A stretch of DNA of 64,000 bases from Paenibacillus sp. JNUCC32 (GCF_014863545.1 NZ_CP062260.1:6556001-6620000); one strand, 5' to 3'; counted from the first letter of the stretch, positions 50,927 to 60,878 are shown. Program-made: numbers and translations. The notes: a model not told the origin generated them from the letters alone.

Positions 50927-51846
50927 CGGAGAAACTTCTTAGCATTCACGAACTGACCAAAAGCATCGGAAGCATCATGCCGGTTAAAGGCATCTCGTTT
51001 GAATTGAAGCGCGGAGGCTGTACGGCACTGCTGGGACCGAACGGCGCAGGGAAGACGACAACGCTGCGAATGCTGGCAGGATTGATTCCTCCGACCCGGG
51101 GCGAGATCCGATATGGATCGGGAGATGGCCATACGGACAGTTGGCGTCACCGGATTGGTTACTTGCCGCAGTATCCGAAGTTTTATAGCTGGATGTCAGG
51201 TATGGAATATTTGTCGTTTAGCGCCAAGCTGTCGGGATTATCCGGAAAAGAGGCCCTTCGGCGAAGTCGGGAAGTGATCGAGATGGTGGGCCTGCAGCAG
51301 GCTGCCAAACGCCGGATATCCGGTTATTCCGGCGGAATGAAGCAGCGGCTTGGCATCGCACAGGCGCTTGTGCACGAGCCGGAGCTGATCATGCTGGACG
51401 AGCCGGTATCGGCGCTGGACCCGATCGGACGCCGGGAGGTTATGGACCTGCTCGACCGCCTGCGGGGGGAAGTCACCGTCCTGTTCTCGACCCATGTGCT
51501 TCATGATGCGGAAGAAATTTGCGATGACATGATACTGATGGTAGACGGGGAGATTGCGGAGAAGGGCGCGCTTAGCGAACTACGCACGAAATACCGCCAG
51601 CCGGTCTTATCGATTGATGTTGAACCGGGGGAGCGGGAAGTTGCTTGGCTCGACAGTCTCGCGAACCGTCCTTATGTGCAAGAGATCGAGCTCGGCAAAC
51701 GCGGCGCCAAGCTGATGGTGACGGATATGAAGGTGGCGCGTGCCGCTTTGATCCAAGAGCTTGCCGACGGCGGAATCGAGCTGCTTCGTTTTGAAGCCGG
51801 CACGTCTACGCTCGAGGATATGTTTATGAAGGTGGTGGGCTCATGA
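50923..51846 (+). CDS. yxlF: ABC transporter ATP-binding protein YxlF
   Basis: A 307-residue ABC ATPase starting at TTG 50923 (GGGGAGG upstream; TTGA overlaps yxlE stop). Walker A GPNGAGKTTTL, Q-loop YLPQYPKFYSWM, signature GYSGGMKQRLGIAQAL, Walker B ELIMLDEPVSALDP, and H-loop FSTHVLHDAEEI are intact. A C-terminal regulatory-type extension of about 85 residues follows. It pairs with YxlG, overlapping by 4 bp. Confidence 0.9.
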   Translation: MTEKLLSIHELTKSIGSIMPVKGISFELKRGGCTALLGPNGAGKTTTLRMLAGLIPPTRGEIRYGSGDGHTDSWRHRIGYLPQYPKFYSWMSGMEYLSFSAKLSGLSGKEALRRSREVIEMVGLQQAAKRRISGYSGGMKQRLGIAQALVHEPELIMLDEPVSALDPIGRREVMDLLDRLRGEVTVLFSTHVLHDAEEICDDMILMVDGEIAEKGALSELRTKYRQPVLSIDVEPGEREVAWLDSLANRPYVQEIELGKRGAKLMVTDMKVARAALIQELADGGIELLRFEAGTSTLEDMFMKVVGS

Positions 51847-52619
51847 AGCCGTTCTGGATCTATTATCAAAAAGAGATGCTTGAGTCCGGCCGGACCTATA
51901 AATGGATTTGGGTCCCCGCCGTTTTTCTGCTGCTTGGCATTATGCAGCCGGTATCGACCTATTATTTGCCGGAAATCCTGACCATGGCCGGAGAAGTGCC
52001 GCCGGAAGCGGCGGCGTTATTTACCGTCCCGTCCGCCGAGAGCGTGATGGCGTCAGCCTTAAGCCAGTTCAGCGTCATCGGCCTGCTGGTGCTTGTGCTT
52101 GCGGGGATGAACACGGTAGCTGGGGAAAGGGCCACCGGCACGGCTGAGCTTGTTCTTGCCCGCTCGGTATCCACGATTCCCATGATGGCTGCCAAATGGG
52201 CCGCCATGATGACTTTGGTAGCCGCATCCTTTGCGCTTGGGCTTGGCGGCGCAGCGTATTATACGCATCTGCTCATCGGTCCCTTGGAATGGGGAGCGGT
52301 GGCCAGCGGCGGGGGATTGTATGTCGTATGGCTGGCTTGGATCGTAACGCTTGCCCTGCCGCTCGGCGCCGTCCTCCGCGGCCCTGCCGCTGCTTTCATC
52401 AGCTTGGCGGTGGCCGGCGCGCTTTCGCTCTTGTCCGGTTTGCTGCCCTCCCGCCTTCAATGGAACCCGGGCCGATTAAGCAGCATGGCCGCGGAGCGGA
52501 TTGTCGGCGAAGTGAGCAGCGTCTGGTCTCCGATCATCGTGGCGATACTGCTCATGGTGCTGTCGATTATCGTTGCCGCGAGGCTGCTCAGACGGAGCCC
52601 ATTGTCCCCGCAATCCTAG
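51843..52619 (+). CDS. yxlG: ABC transporter permease YxlG
   Basis: A 258-residue ABC-2-type permease with about six helices. It starts inside the yxlF stop (ATGA). The N-terminus is WIYYQKEMLESGRTYKWIW, and the motif VAGERATGTAELVLARSVS is typical of ABC-2 permeases of the NosY type. Substrate unknown; in Bacillus the YxlFG transporter is SigY-controlled. Last gene of the operon; a terminator follows. Confidence 0.85.
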   Translation: MKPFWIYYQKEMLESGRTYKWIWVPAVFLLLGIMQPVSTYYLPEILTMAGEVPPEAAALFTVPSAESVMASALSQFSVIGLLVLVLAGMNTVAGERATGTAELVLARSVSTIPMMAAKWAAMMTLVAASFALGLGGAAYYTHLLIGPLEWGAVASGGGLYVVWLAWIVTLALPLGAVLRGPAAAFISLAVAGALSLLSGLLPSRLQWNPGRLSSMAAERIVGEVSSVWSPIIVAILLMVLSIIVAARLLRRSPLSPQS

Positions 52620-52621
52620 TT

Positions 52622-52676
52622 TCCATGGGAGATTCAGGTTTTATCTGAATCACATGGACATCTCTATCTTTTTTTA
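52622..52676 (+). terminator. terminator of the sigY operon
   Basis: TCCATG/CATGGA (52622-52627, 52653-52658) encloses GATTCAG/CTGAATC (52631-52637, 52645-52651); TCTATCTTTTTTT follows. Confidence 0.75.
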
Positions 52677-52830
52677 GTAGACTATGAAGATAAGAAAACG
52701 GCAATCGACTTACTTTTCGGAAGACAGACCGCATATAGCGGAAGTTTTCTGGGGAAATAAGGATGATTAGCTGTAGAAGTTTATACTTTCTTATCGTTTG
52801 AAAAAGGATAGACAACTCAGGAGGTAGACG

Positions 52831-53211
52831 ATGCTGCGTTTAGGGGAAAAGATCACAATCGTTGCGGATGCCTTTGAGCAGAATCTTCCAATCGGTCAAT
52901 ACGGCTATATCATCGCGTATGACCGAAATCCGGACAATGCGTTCGATTACGTCATTCGGATTCCGAGCCTCAACCGTAATTTTTTTGTTCCGGCGGATGA
53001 TGTAGAGCTGGAATCAATCGTGTTGAAACAGGAAGCCGAGCGGGTCGAGCGGGAAGCGCTCATCGATTTCGCCCTGTCGACATATAATGAGAAGCTGTTT
53101 CGTCAAGTGATGAACGGCGAGTTGGAAAGTGTTGAAGAGGAAGAGGAAACCAAGGAAGCAATGTCCCAGGCGGACTTCATCAAACAGGTGAATCTTCGCG
53201 CTTGGATCTAG
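52831..53211 (+). CDS. IDEAL-domain protein
   Basis: The 126-residue cytoplasmic protein starts at ATG 52831 with CAGGAGG upstream. The N-terminal half is beta-rich (LGEKITIVADAFEQNLPIGQYGYIIAYDRNPD, DYVIRIPSLNRNFFVPADDVEL) and looks like a small SH3- or KOW-like barrel. The C-terminal half contains ALIDFALSTYNEKLFRQVMNGE, which fits the IDEAL domain (a short helical hairpin common in Firmicutes). Function unknown. Confidence 0.65.
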   Translation: MLRLGEKITIVADAFEQNLPIGQYGYIIAYDRNPDNAFDYVIRIPSLNRNFFVPADDVELESIVLKQEAERVEREALIDFALSTYNEKLFRQVMNGELESVEEEEETKEAMSQADFIKQVNLRAWI

Positions 53212-53212
53212 G

Positions 53213-53239
53213 AGAGTCGGCTGAGGCCGACTCTTTTTT
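53213..53239 (+). terminator. terminator
   Basis: AGAGTCGGC (53213-53221) pairs with GCCGACTCT (53226-53234), followed by five more Ts, directly after the IDEAL-domain gene stop. Confidence 0.9.
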
Positions 53240-53289
53240 GAAGTGACGGGCAAGCAGTTCCTGAGAGTTCCGCGCTTCAAGCCATTGGA

Positions 53290-53318
53290 TTGAATCTTCC
53301 ATGCTTCTACAATATAAT
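53290..53318 (+). promoter_or_regulatory. gatCAB promoter
   Basis: TTGAAT (53290-53295), 17 bp, TATAAT (53313-53318), about 68 bp before gatC. Confidence 0.8.
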
Positions 53319-53385
53319 GAGAAAAGTTATCGAGACAGACTTTACCCCTTTAACTGGATGGGGGCATGAAGGAGGACGCAAAGCC

Positions 53386-53673
53386 ATGAGCATTACCGAT
53401 AAGGATGTTCAGCATGTAGCGAAGCTGGCCCGATTAAATTTGACGCCTGAAGAAGAGCAGATGTTTACCGGCCAACTGAATGCGATTTTACAATATGCCG
53501 AGAAATTAAACGAATTGGATACGGACGGCGTTGAGCCGACTACGCACGTGCTGCACCTCAGCAATGTCATGCGGGAAGACGAAGTGCGCGAGAGCCTGCC
53601 GATCGAGAAAGTGCTGCTCAACGCACCGGATGAAGAAGACGATCAAATTAAAGTACCTGCTGTTTTGGAATAG
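53386..53673 (+). CDS. gatC: aspartyl/glutamyl-tRNA amidotransferase subunit C
   Basis: Start ATG 53386 (GAAGGAGG upstream) gives the normal length of 95 residues. Conserved blocks are [44 protein letters not shown] and the [20 protein letters not shown] tail. GatC braces the GatA-GatB interface in the complex that amidates Glu-tRNA(Gln) or Asp-tRNA(Asn). Confidence 0.95.
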   Translation: MSITDKDVQHVAKLARLNLTPEEEQMFTGQLNAILQYAEKLNELDTDGVEPTTHVLHLSNVMREDEVRESLPIEKVLLNAPDEEDDQIKVPAVLE

Positions 53674-53693
53674 CCTGGAGGGAGGATACACAC

Positions 53694-55151
53694 TTGAGTC
53701 TGTTTGATTACAAGTTATCGGAGATACATAATAAGCTGCAGAATAAGGAGCTTTCCGTAACCGATCTGGTCGACCAAGCGTTTACCCGTATTTCCGAACG
53801 TGAGGATCGGGTAAAGGCATTTATTACGCTGGACGAGGAAGGCGCGCGTACATCGGCCAAGGCTTTGGACGACAAGCTGGCTGCTGGGGAGACGCGCGGA
53901 CTGTTGTTCGGACTTCCTGTCGGAATTAAGGACAATATCGTAACGGAAGGGCTTCGCACCACATGCGCAAGTCAGTTTCTGTCTAACTTCACGCCGGTTT
54001 ACGATGCGACGGTTGTCGGCAAATTGCGCGCGGCGGACACCGTAACGATCGGTAAGCTGAACATGGATGAATTTGCAATGGGAGGCTCCAATGAGAACTC
54101 CAGCTTTTATCCCGTGCGCAACCCCTGGGACCTGGACCGGGTACCAGGCGGATCGAGCGGCGGCTCGGCTGCGGCCGTAGCTGCCGGCGAAGCTTACTTC
54201 GCGCTGGGCTCGGATACCGGCGGCTCCATTCGGCAGCCGGCTTCTTACTGCGGCGTCGTGGGACTTAAGCCGACCTACGGACTCGTATCCCGGTTTGGCC
54301 TTGTCGCCTTCGCTTCATCGCTGGACCAGATCGGGCCTTTGACGAAAAACGTAGAAGATTCTGCCTATGTCCTGCAAGCCATCGCCGGTTATGACCCGAT
54401 GGATTCGACATCCGCCAAAGTGGACGTGCCTGACTATGTGAGCGCGTTGTCCGGAGACGTTGCCGGCCTGCGCATCGCCGTTCCTAAAGAATATCTGGGC
54501 GAAGGCGTTGACGCCGAAGTGAAGGAAACCGTCCTGAATGCGCTGAAGGTGCTTGAATCGCTGGGCGCTACCTGGGACGAAGTTTCCCTGCCGCATACCG
54601 ATTATGCGGTCGCTACGTATTATCTGCTTGCTTCTTCGGAGGCTTCCTCGAATCTGGCCCGCTTTGACGGCGTACGTTATGGCGTTCGTTCCGACAATGC
54701 AGGCAGTTTGATCGACCTGTATCATGAATCCCGCAGCCAAGGCTTCGGCGATGAGGTGAAACGCCGCATCATGCTGGGGACTTACGCGCTTAGCTCGGGC
54801 TATTACGACGCCTATTATTTGAAGGCTCAGAAAGCCCGCACCCTTATCAAGCAGGACTTCGATAAAGTATTCGAGCAATATGATGTCATCATCGGACCAA
54901 CGGCTCCGACTACGGCTTTCAAGCTGGGGACGCAGGTCGATGATCCGCTGACGATGTATTTGAACGATATCCTGACGATTCCTGTCAGCCTGGCGGGAGT
55001 GCCGGCAGTAAGCGTCCCTTGCGGATTCGCGGACGGACTGCCCGTAGGAATGCAAATTATCGGGAAAGCCTTTGATGAGTCGACCGTGCTGCGCGTTGCG
55101 CATGCCTACGAGCAGAATACAGATCATCATAAACGGCGCCCTGAACTGTAA
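53694..55151 (+). CDS. gatA: aspartyl/glutamyl-tRNA amidotransferase subunit A
   Basis: A 485-residue amidase-signature enzyme that releases ammonia from glutamine for GatB. The catalytic triad is Lys79 ([10 protein letters not shown]), Ser154 ([15 protein letters not shown]) and Ser178 ([14 protein letters not shown]), at the standard positions. It starts at TTG with GGAGGGAGG upstream, 20 bp after gatC. The N-terminal [15 protein letters not shown] is typical. Confidence 0.96.
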   Translation: MSLFDYKLSEIHNKLQNKELSVTDLVDQAFTRISEREDRVKAFITLDEEGARTSAKALDDKLAAGETRGLLFGLPVGIKDNIVTEGLRTTCASQFLSNFTPVYDATVVGKLRAADTVTIGKLNMDEFAMGGSNENSSFYPVRNPWDLDRVPGGSSGGSAAAVAAGEAYFALGSDTGGSIRQPASYCGVVGLKPTYGLVSRFGLVAFASSLDQIGPLTKNVEDSAYVLQAIAGYDPMDSTSAKVDVPDYVSALSGDVAGLRIAVPKEYLGEGVDAEVKETVLNALKVLESLGATWDEVSLPHTDYAVATYYLLASSEASSNLARFDGVRYGVRSDNAGSLIDLYHESRSQGFGDEVKRRIMLGTYALSSGYYDAYYLKAQKARTLIKQDFDKVFEQYDVIIGPTAPTTAFKLGTQVDDPLTMYLNDILTIPVSLAGVPAVSVPCGFADGLPVGMQIIGKAFDESTVLRVAHAYEQNTDHHKRRPEL

Positions 55152-55181
55152 ACCGGCGGCAGAGAAGGAGGGAAACAATCG

Positions 55182-56621
55182 ATGTCTACATCAAAATATG
55201 AAACGGTTATCGGATTGGAAGTTCACGTAGAGCTGCATACCCATTCCAAAATTTTTTGCGGCTGCTCCACTGCGTTCGGAGCTCCGCCGAACACGCATAC
55301 ATGTCCCATCTGCCTTGGCCATCCCGGCGTTCTGCCCGTATTGAACCGCCAGGCTGTGGAATATGCCATAAAGGCTGCCATGGCGCTGAACTGCACCATC
55401 GGCGATGTCAGCAAATTCGACCGCAAGAACTATTTCTACCCGGATTCCCCGAAAGCATACCAGATTTCCCAGTACGATCAGCCGATCGGCGAAAACGGCT
55501 GGATCGATATTGAGGTGGACGGGAAGACGAAGCGGATCGGCATTACCCGCCTGCACCTGGAGGAAGATGCCGGCAAGCTCACGCATGTCGACGGAGGTTA
55601 TGCATCGCTGGTCGACTTTAACCGGGTCGGAACGCCGCTCGTTGAGATCGTGTCCGAACCGGAGATCTCAACGCCGGAGGAAGCCAAGGCTTACTTGGAG
55701 AAAATGCGGGCGATTATGCAGTATTGCGACGTATCCGACGTGAAGATGGAAGAGGGCTCGCTTCGCTGCGACGCCAACATCAGCCTTCGTCCATGGGGAC
55801 AGAAGGAATTCGGAACGAAAGCCGAGCTGAAGAACATGAACTCCTTCCGCGGCGTGCAGCGCGGATTGGAATATGAGCAGTTCCGTCAAGCGGAAATCCT
55901 TGATGAAGGCGGCGTGATCGTACAGGAAACGCGGCGCTGGGACGAAGCCCAGGCGAAGACCTTCTCCATGCGAGGCAAGGAGCAGGCGCACGACTACCGC
56001 TATTTCCCGGACCCGGATCTGGTATCGGTGCATATCAGCGAAGAGTGGAAAGAGGCGGTTCGCGCGACGATCCCCGAGCTTCCGGATGCCCGCAAGGCCC
56101 GCTATGCTTCCGAGTACGGCTTGCCGGACTATGATGCTGCGGTCATTACGTCATCCAAGCTGCTCGCCGACTTTTTTGAGGACAGCTTGAACTACACGAA
56201 GGATGCCAAATCCGTATCCAACTGGATCATGGGCGATCTGCTGGGTTATTTGAACTCGAACAATCTGGAGCTGTCTGAAGTGAAGATTACGGGCCAAGGC
56301 TTGGGCGAGATGATCGGCTTGATCGAAAAGGGGACCATCAGCAGCAAAATCGCGAAAACCGTCTTTAAGGAGATGCTGGAAAGCGGCAAGCTGCCTGCGC
56401 AAATCGTTGAGGAAAAGGGACTTGTCCAAATCAGCGATGAAGGTGCGATCAAAGGCATCGTCGAGCAGGTGGTCGCGAACAATCCGCAATCCGTGGAGGA
56501 TTACAAGGCAGGCAAACAGAAGGCGATCGGCTTCCTGGTTGGTCAAGTGATGAAAGAGAGCAAAGGGAAAGCCAACCCGGCCCTCGCCAACAAACTGCTG
56601 GTTGAGGTGCTGAACGGATAA
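55182..56621 (+). CDS. gatB: aspartyl/glutamyl-tRNA amidotransferase subunit B
   Basis: A 479-residue subunit that phosphorylates the misacylated tRNA's side chain and transamidates it. Blocks are [39 protein letters not shown] (metal-binding cysteines with CGCS), [42 protein letters not shown] and the YqeY-like tRNA-binding tail ([11 protein letters not shown]). AAGGAGG upstream. Last gene of the gatCAB operon. Confidence 0.96.
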   Translation: MSTSKYETVIGLEVHVELHTHSKIFCGCSTAFGAPPNTHTCPICLGHPGVLPVLNRQAVEYAIKAAMALNCTIGDVSKFDRKNYFYPDSPKAYQISQYDQPIGENGWIDIEVDGKTKRIGITRLHLEEDAGKLTHVDGGYASLVDFNRVGTPLVEIVSEPEISTPEEAKAYLEKMRAIMQYCDVSDVKMEEGSLRCDANISLRPWGQKEFGTKAELKNMNSFRGVQRGLEYEQFRQAEILDEGGVIVQETRRWDEAQAKTFSMRGKEQAHDYRYFPDPDLVSVHISEEWKEAVRATIPELPDARKARYASEYGLPDYDAAVITSSKLLADFFEDSLNYTKDAKSVSNWIMGDLLGYLNSNNLELSEVKITGQGLGEMIGLIEKGTISSKIAKTVFKEMLESGKLPAQIVEEKGLVQISDEGAIKGIVEQVVANNPQSVEDYKAGKQKAIGFLVGQVMKESKGKANPALANKLLVEVLNG

Positions 56622-56667
56622 TTAAACGATCCGGGGGTTTCCTCGAATCATGTTTTTAGAAGATGTG

Positions 56668-56701
56668 GAGCTTGTCCCGAAATCGGGGCAAGTTCCTTTT
56701 T
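56668..56701 (+). terminator. gatCAB terminator
   Basis: GAGCTTGTCCCGA (56668-56680) pairs with 56683-56695 (G-U pairs included), 2-nt loop as drawn, then CTTTTT. Confidence 0.85.
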
Positions 56702-56838
56702 AAGATATCAGAAAGTATGAACTTCGGAGAGGCTGCTGCCTGATATCGCCAGAAAAGATACCGTAAAACGCGGTCTGTCTTCTTTGAGAGCACGCCGATG
56801 ATTTTTTTCTTACAATAACTCGGTTAGGGGATGAACGG

Positions 56839-57297
56839 ATGATTAAGGAACTATCCTTGGAGGATCGGGATACCGTACAGCAGATCTGGAGCCTGCAGCA
56901 CATGGCGTACCCTTTGGAAGCCGAATTGATCGGATTCTCCGAAATTCCTCCGCTGCTGGACACCTTTGAGACGATCCGTGCGAGCGGGGAAACCTTTATA
57001 GGTTATATAAATGAAGAAGGGGATCTCATCGGAGCCATAGCGGTGGAGCCCGAAGTGGATCAGGTTACCATATCGCGGATGATGGTCCATCCCGGTCATT
57101 TTCGCAAGGGCATCGCGGGGAGTTTAATTCGCCATGTATTGGAATGCTACAAGGAGGCGCCGATGTTCACGGTCTCGACAGGGACGCGCAATACGCCGGC
57201 GGTGACCTTGTACGAGAAATTCGGGTTCGTGAGGGACCATGCATTCGAGGTTGCTCCGGGCGTGGAATTGACCGAGTTTCATCTTCATAAACAATGA
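56839..57297 (+). CDS. GNAT family N-acetyltransferase
   Basis: A 152-residue GNAT protein. The acetyl-CoA site is ISRMMVHPGHFRKGIAGSLIRHVLE (R/QxxGxG/A pattern RKGIAG), and the C-terminal motif NTPAVTLYEKFGFVRDH is typical of RimI-like members. Substrate unknown. The ribosome binding site TAGGGGATG is moderate. It lies 47 bp before mgtC-like. Confidence 0.88.
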   Translation: MIKELSLEDRDTVQQIWSLQHMAYPLEAELIGFSEIPPLLDTFETIRASGETFIGYINEEGDLIGAIAVEPEVDQVTISRMMVHPGHFRKGIAGSLIRHVLECYKEAPMFTVSTGTRNTPAVTLYEKFGFVRDHAFEVAPGVELTEFHLHKQ

Positions 57298-57344
57298 ATG
57301 ATATCGCAATTCGACAGACGTGACGTGAGGGGAGTATCGTTCTT

Positions 57345-58058
57345 TTGACTAATCCTTGGGTGATAGATAATGTATCCATATTATTACGATTGCTGCTGGC
57401 TATGCTCCTTGGCGGCTTGATCGGTTTTGAACGGGAGCGTTCCAACCATGCTGCAGGACTTCGCACGCATATATTGGTATGCTTGGGTTCTACACTTATT
57501 ATGCTGTTATCCATTTACGGTTTCTCCGATTTCGTAGACGAGATTAACGTTAGGATTGACCCTGCGCGCTTGGCAACGGCCGTCATTACAGGGATCGGTT
57601 TCTTGGGTGCCGGCACCATTTTGTTTACAGGCAAATCCATTACCGGATTAACGACCGCCGCGTCCATCTGGGTTGTGGGCGCCGTGGGGCTTGCCGTAGG
57701 GGCCGGGTTTTATTTTGCGTCGATTGTATCCACGGTGCTGATCCTTCTGAACCTGGTGGTCTTTAATAAGCTGGAGCAGCGGTACATCCGCGGCAGCAAA
57801 CTGCATTTGATCACGCTGCATGCGGCGAATACGCCGAATATTTTGGATGACATATCGGCAGTTCTGGAGGAGCAGGAATTCGTGATCAAGAAGCTCGTCG
57901 TAAACGAGCGGAGCAATGCGGCATACGGGGAATTGCAGCCTGCGGTCCTAGGACTCGAAATTTCGCTGCAAGTCTTGACCGATCGTAAATTCGAACCGAT
58001 GGAGATCACCCGGCGATTGCGGGGAATCGGCCACGTAACGATGGTAACGGCTGAATAA
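57345..58058 (+). CDS. MgtC/SapB family membrane protein
   Basis: A 237-residue protein starting at TTG with GGGGAG about 9 nt upstream. Four or five N-terminal helices carry the family motifs: RLLLAMLLGGLIGFERERSNHAAGLRTHILVCLGS, then ARLATAVITGIGFLGAGTIL and GLTTAASIWVVGAVGLAVG. A soluble C-terminal ACT-like domain follows from about residue 155. MgtC proteins affect Mg homeostasis and F-type ATPase activity. Ends at a terminator. Confidence 0.9.
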   Translation: MTNPWVIDNVSILLRLLLAMLLGGLIGFERERSNHAAGLRTHILVCLGSTLIMLLSIYGFSDFVDEINVRIDPARLATAVITGIGFLGAGTILFTGKSITGLTTAASIWVVGAVGLAVGAGFYFASIVSTVLILLNLVVFNKLEQRYIRGSKLHLITLHAANTPNILDDISAVLEEQEFVIKKLVVNERSNAAYGELQPAVLGLEISLQVLTDRKFEPMEITRRLRGIGHVTMVTAE

Positions 58059-58079
58059 CCGGCTTCCATCATCATAACC

Positions 58080-58118
58080 AAACGGCATCTGCTGAATTAC
58101 CGGCAGGGCCGTTTTTTT
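58080..58118 (+). terminator. terminator
   Basis: AAACGGC pairs with GCCGTTT with inner CTGC/GCAG; seven Ts end it. Confidence 0.85.
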
Positions 58119-58254
58119 GCAGGCTTATCAGCTTCTCCTGAACGGCCTATCCAGTTTTTTGCCAGTTACTTCGGCTTCGCATTGGGGTACTATCAAAGAA
58201 AAACATCGGTAAACAACGCCAGTCCCTTGATGTTTGGAAGGAGGCGAGAAGGTT

Positions 58255-58872
58255 ATGAATCCAACCACCGAAACGCAATCCGCAGTCCGCAAGAAAAAAA
58301 GGCGCTCGATTCGGATGAAGCGGCATCCCGGACTTCAGCGAAAAAGACGGAAACTCTACGCGCTTTTATTAGCCGCTCTCATTCCAGGTCTGGGTCATCT
58401 GTACCTCGGCATGTACCGTAAGGGAATCACGTTCATCATGCTGCTGCTGCTGGATATATCGGCGCTTCTATATTTCTCTTCCATCGGCATGCAGATCAAC
58501 GTTCCGCTGCTTGTCGTGCTGGGGCTTCTGATTCCGGTCGGTTATTTCTATAACGTGTATGACGTGCTGCAGGCAGCCGAATATATTATTTCCCGAAAAA
58601 GACGCGGCGAGGCAGCCGCTGCTTCCGGAGGTGACGGAAGAGGGAACGGGGCTAATCATCTGTTCCGCGGCGAACGGGGAATCGCCTTTGGCTTGATGCT
58701 GGTTGTTACCGGGTCCCTGCTCATTTTGTTTCACCAGAAGCCGCCTTGGCTGCAGCAGGGAATTCGCGACTACGGTGCGGAGGCCTCCGCCATCGTGCTC
58801 ATCGTTATCGGGATTTGGGCCGGGATCCGGGAAGCTCTCAGGCATCATAAAGACAAGAGAAAATCCCTATAG
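58255..58872 (+). CDS. TM2-like multi-helix membrane protein
   Basis: Start ATG 58255 with GGAAGGAGG upstream gives 205 residues. A strongly basic head (SAVRKKKRRSIRMKRHPGLQRKRRK) precedes a TM2-type unit, AALIPGLGHLYLGMYRKGITFIML. Two more helices follow (about 75-110), a Gly/Ala-rich hydrophilic linker, and two C-terminal helices with FGLMLVVTGSLLILF. It precedes the DUF4097 gene by 57 bp, so they probably form an operon. Function unknown, likely envelope-related. Confidence 0.7.
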   Translation: MNPTTETQSAVRKKKRRSIRMKRHPGLQRKRRKLYALLLAALIPGLGHLYLGMYRKGITFIMLLLLDISALLYFSSIGMQINVPLLVVLGLLIPVGYFYNVYDVLQAAEYIISRKRRGEAAAASGGDGRGNGANHLFRGERGIAFGLMLVVTGSLLILFHQKPPWLQQGIRDYGAEASAIVLIVIGIWAGIREALRHHKDKRKSL

Positions 58873-58929
58873 TACACGTACAGCGGCACATGGGTGAAAG
58901 CCGAGTAATCAGACGAGGGGAGGAGACGG

Positions 58930-60249
58930 ATGAAACACAAAATCAGAGTTGGGCGATATACGGCCGCCTTGCTGCTTGTCAGTACGGGCGCATTGCTGCT
59001 GCTTGACGAGTGGAGAGGGACGGATTATATATTCATGCTCCAGCGTTGGTGGCCGCTGCTGTTTATCCTGCTCGGCGTTGAATATATAGTCAGGTATACG
59101 CTGTCCCGCGCCCTGGGCCGTCGTAGGGAATTTCGGTTTCGGCCGGATATTCGGGGAATTCTGCTGGCAGTCGCCGTTACGGCGTCCGTATTCGTGATTT
59201 CCCAGCAGGAGCATTTCCTTCATCTCTGGAACCGGGTGAGCCTGAATTTGACGGCAGCGGGCGTGGATTACAGCGAAGCTGAAGATAACCGGTTCCAGAA
59301 GCCGGCACTGGATATACCGGTGGAGCTCGATACCGAGAAGATCATCGTTGATCACTTGAATGGAGATATCTCCATCACGCGGCAGGATGTCGACGATATC
59401 CGGGTGGAAGCGGTAGTGTGGGTCGACCGAGAGCAGCCCGGTGTAGCGGAGGCGATCGCCGAGCAGTCGACGATCGAGGTGGGGGAAGGCAAGACGATCA
59501 CGATTCGGTCCAAGGGAAAAGCCTATGGAGAATCGGGTAAACGGCAGCCCCGAATGAATTTGAATATCGCGGTCCCGGATGATCGCCGGTTCAATTTTGA
59601 GATACGGACGATGAACGGAGCGATTACCTTAAACCGCGTAGAGGCGATTGAGAATATTTTGCTGGAGAGCGGGAATGGACCCATCACGATGGATCGGGTC
59701 TACGGGAATGTCACAGGCAAAACGCTGAACGGTGAAATGACCGCGCGCGGCGTTATCGGTAATATTAAAATGTCCACCAACCGCGGGAATATGCTGGCCG
59801 TCGACATCACGGGCGAGACCGACTTGACCACGCAAGTAGGAAACATGACGGTCAAACGAACGACGGATCATATCCGGGTCCAGACGAGGAACGGCAATAT
59901 TCTGATCAGCGGCGCGGAGTCGCAATTAAGCGCCGAGTCCCTTAATGGCGGAGTAGCCATTCGTTCCCCTCGGATCGGAGGCGATTGGAATGTATATAGC
60001 GCGGTTGGAGAGATGAATCTTCACGTTCCTCTCGAGGGCGATTACAAGCTTGAAGGGACGATTAGTTACGGAAGAATTCTGACCACGCTGCCTAATCTTA
60101 AGATCGAGCAGAAAACCATTTTCGGGGAATCCGGCACCGGCGAGCATTCCATTCGCATTGAAGGCAACAGTAACCTGAACATTTACCGGAGCTACCCGGA
60201 ACAGGAGGAAGGCCGGAACAGCGGGGGCTGGACGCCTCTGCCGGATTGA
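58930..60249 (+). CDS. DUF4097 beta-strand-repeat protein with LiaF-like membrane region
   Basis: A 439-residue protein. The N-terminal 100 residues hold three hydrophobic segments (LLLVSTGALLLLDEWRG, WWPLLFILLGVEYIVRY, GILLAVAVTASVFVIS), similar to LiaI/LiaF-type membrane domains. From about 145 a right-handed beta-helix-like DUF4097 domain follows, with repeated LNGDISITRQDVDDIRVEA, MNGAITLNRVEAIENILLES and TRNGNILISGAE units. Such proteins often lie with envelope-stress regulators. GGAGGAG precedes the ATG. Its stop codon lies inside the perR -35 box. Confidence 0.75.
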   Translation: MKHKIRVGRYTAALLLVSTGALLLLDEWRGTDYIFMLQRWWPLLFILLGVEYIVRYTLSRALGRRREFRFRPDIRGILLAVAVTASVFVISQQEHFLHLWNRVSLNLTAAGVDYSEAEDNRFQKPALDIPVELDTEKIIVDHLNGDISITRQDVDDIRVEAVVWVDREQPGVAEAIAEQSTIEVGEGKTITIRSKGKAYGESGKRQPRMNLNIAVPDDRRFNFEIRTMNGAITLNRVEAIENILLESGNGPITMDRVYGNVTGKTLNGEMTARGVIGNIKMSTNRGNMLAVDITGETDLTTQVGNMTVKRTTDHIRVQTRNGNILISGAESQLSAESLNGGVAIRSPRIGGDWNVYSAVGEMNLHVPLEGDYKLEGTISYGRILTTLPNLKIEQKTIFGESGTGEHSIRIEGNSNLNIYRSYPEQEEGRNSGGWTPLPD

Positions 60250-60275
60250 CAACAATCCAAGAAACGCCGTACAAT
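60246..60275 (+). promoter_or_regulatory. perR promoter overlapping the upstream stop codon
   Basis: TTGACA (60246-60251) contains the TGA stop of the DUF4097 gene; 18 bp later comes TACAAT (60270-60275). The start is about 60 bp downstream. Confidence 0.75.
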
Positions 60276-60336
60276 AAAGCGTAAGAGCGATCTAAGCTTT
60301 GTAAAAACCAGTTAAACTTGAAGGCGGTGGGCAACC

Positions 60337-60756
60337 ATGGGAACGTCCGTACAGCATGCGCTGGAACAACTGAAAACGACCGGTGTCCGAATCACGCCGC
60401 AACGTCATGCGATTTTAACGTATTTGGTGGAATCTATGGGCCATCCGACAGCGGATGATATTTATCGGGCTCTGGAACCTAATTTTCCTAGTATGAGCGT
60501 AGCCACAGTATATAACAATTTAAAAATGTTTATTGAAGCCGGCATGGTGCGTGAGCTGACGTACGGAGACAATTCGAGTCGCTTTGACGCCAACGTCTCC
60601 GACCATCATCATGTCATCTGTCAAAGTTGCGGCAAAATCGAGGATTTCAGCTATCCGTCCCTCGAAGATGTGGGAGTGCAGGCTGAGAAAAGCACCGGAT
60701 TTGAAGTAAAGGGACTGAGAATGGAGCTGTATGGGCTCTGCAAGTCCTGCCAATAG
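60337..60756 (+). CDS. perR: peroxide-sensing Fur-family repressor PerR
   Basis: A 139-residue winged-helix repressor. Against Bacillus PerR, offset by one, the Fe/Mn site residues are His36, Asp84, His90, His92 and Asp103 (SSRFDANVSDHHHVICQSCGKIEDF). The zinc cysteines are Cys95, Cys98, Cys135 and Cys138 (GLCKSC). The recognition helix is MSVATVYNNLKMF. His36 and His90 are the residues oxidised by peroxide in this family. It controls catalase, haem and metal genes. AAGGCGGTGGG precedes the ATG. Confidence 0.95.
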   Translation: MGTSVQHALEQLKTTGVRITPQRHAILTYLVESMGHPTADDIYRALEPNFPSMSVATVYNNLKMFIEAGMVRELTYGDNSSRFDANVSDHHHVICQSCGKIEDFSYPSLEDVGVQAEKSTGFEVKGLRMELYGLCKSCQ

Positions 60757-60878
60757 ACGCCGGTTGTTATAGATGATGAACGTGCGGAATGAACCATTCC
60801 ACACGTTTTTATTTTTAAGGGCTTATTTTTTCGCGACGGTATTGGGGCGATTTGGCGAAAGTGAAATGGGGGAGCAGT

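Noticed and set aside
54315..55178. 287-codon minus-strand ORF opposite gatA
   Set aside because: Antisense shadow of a gene with intact catalytic residues.
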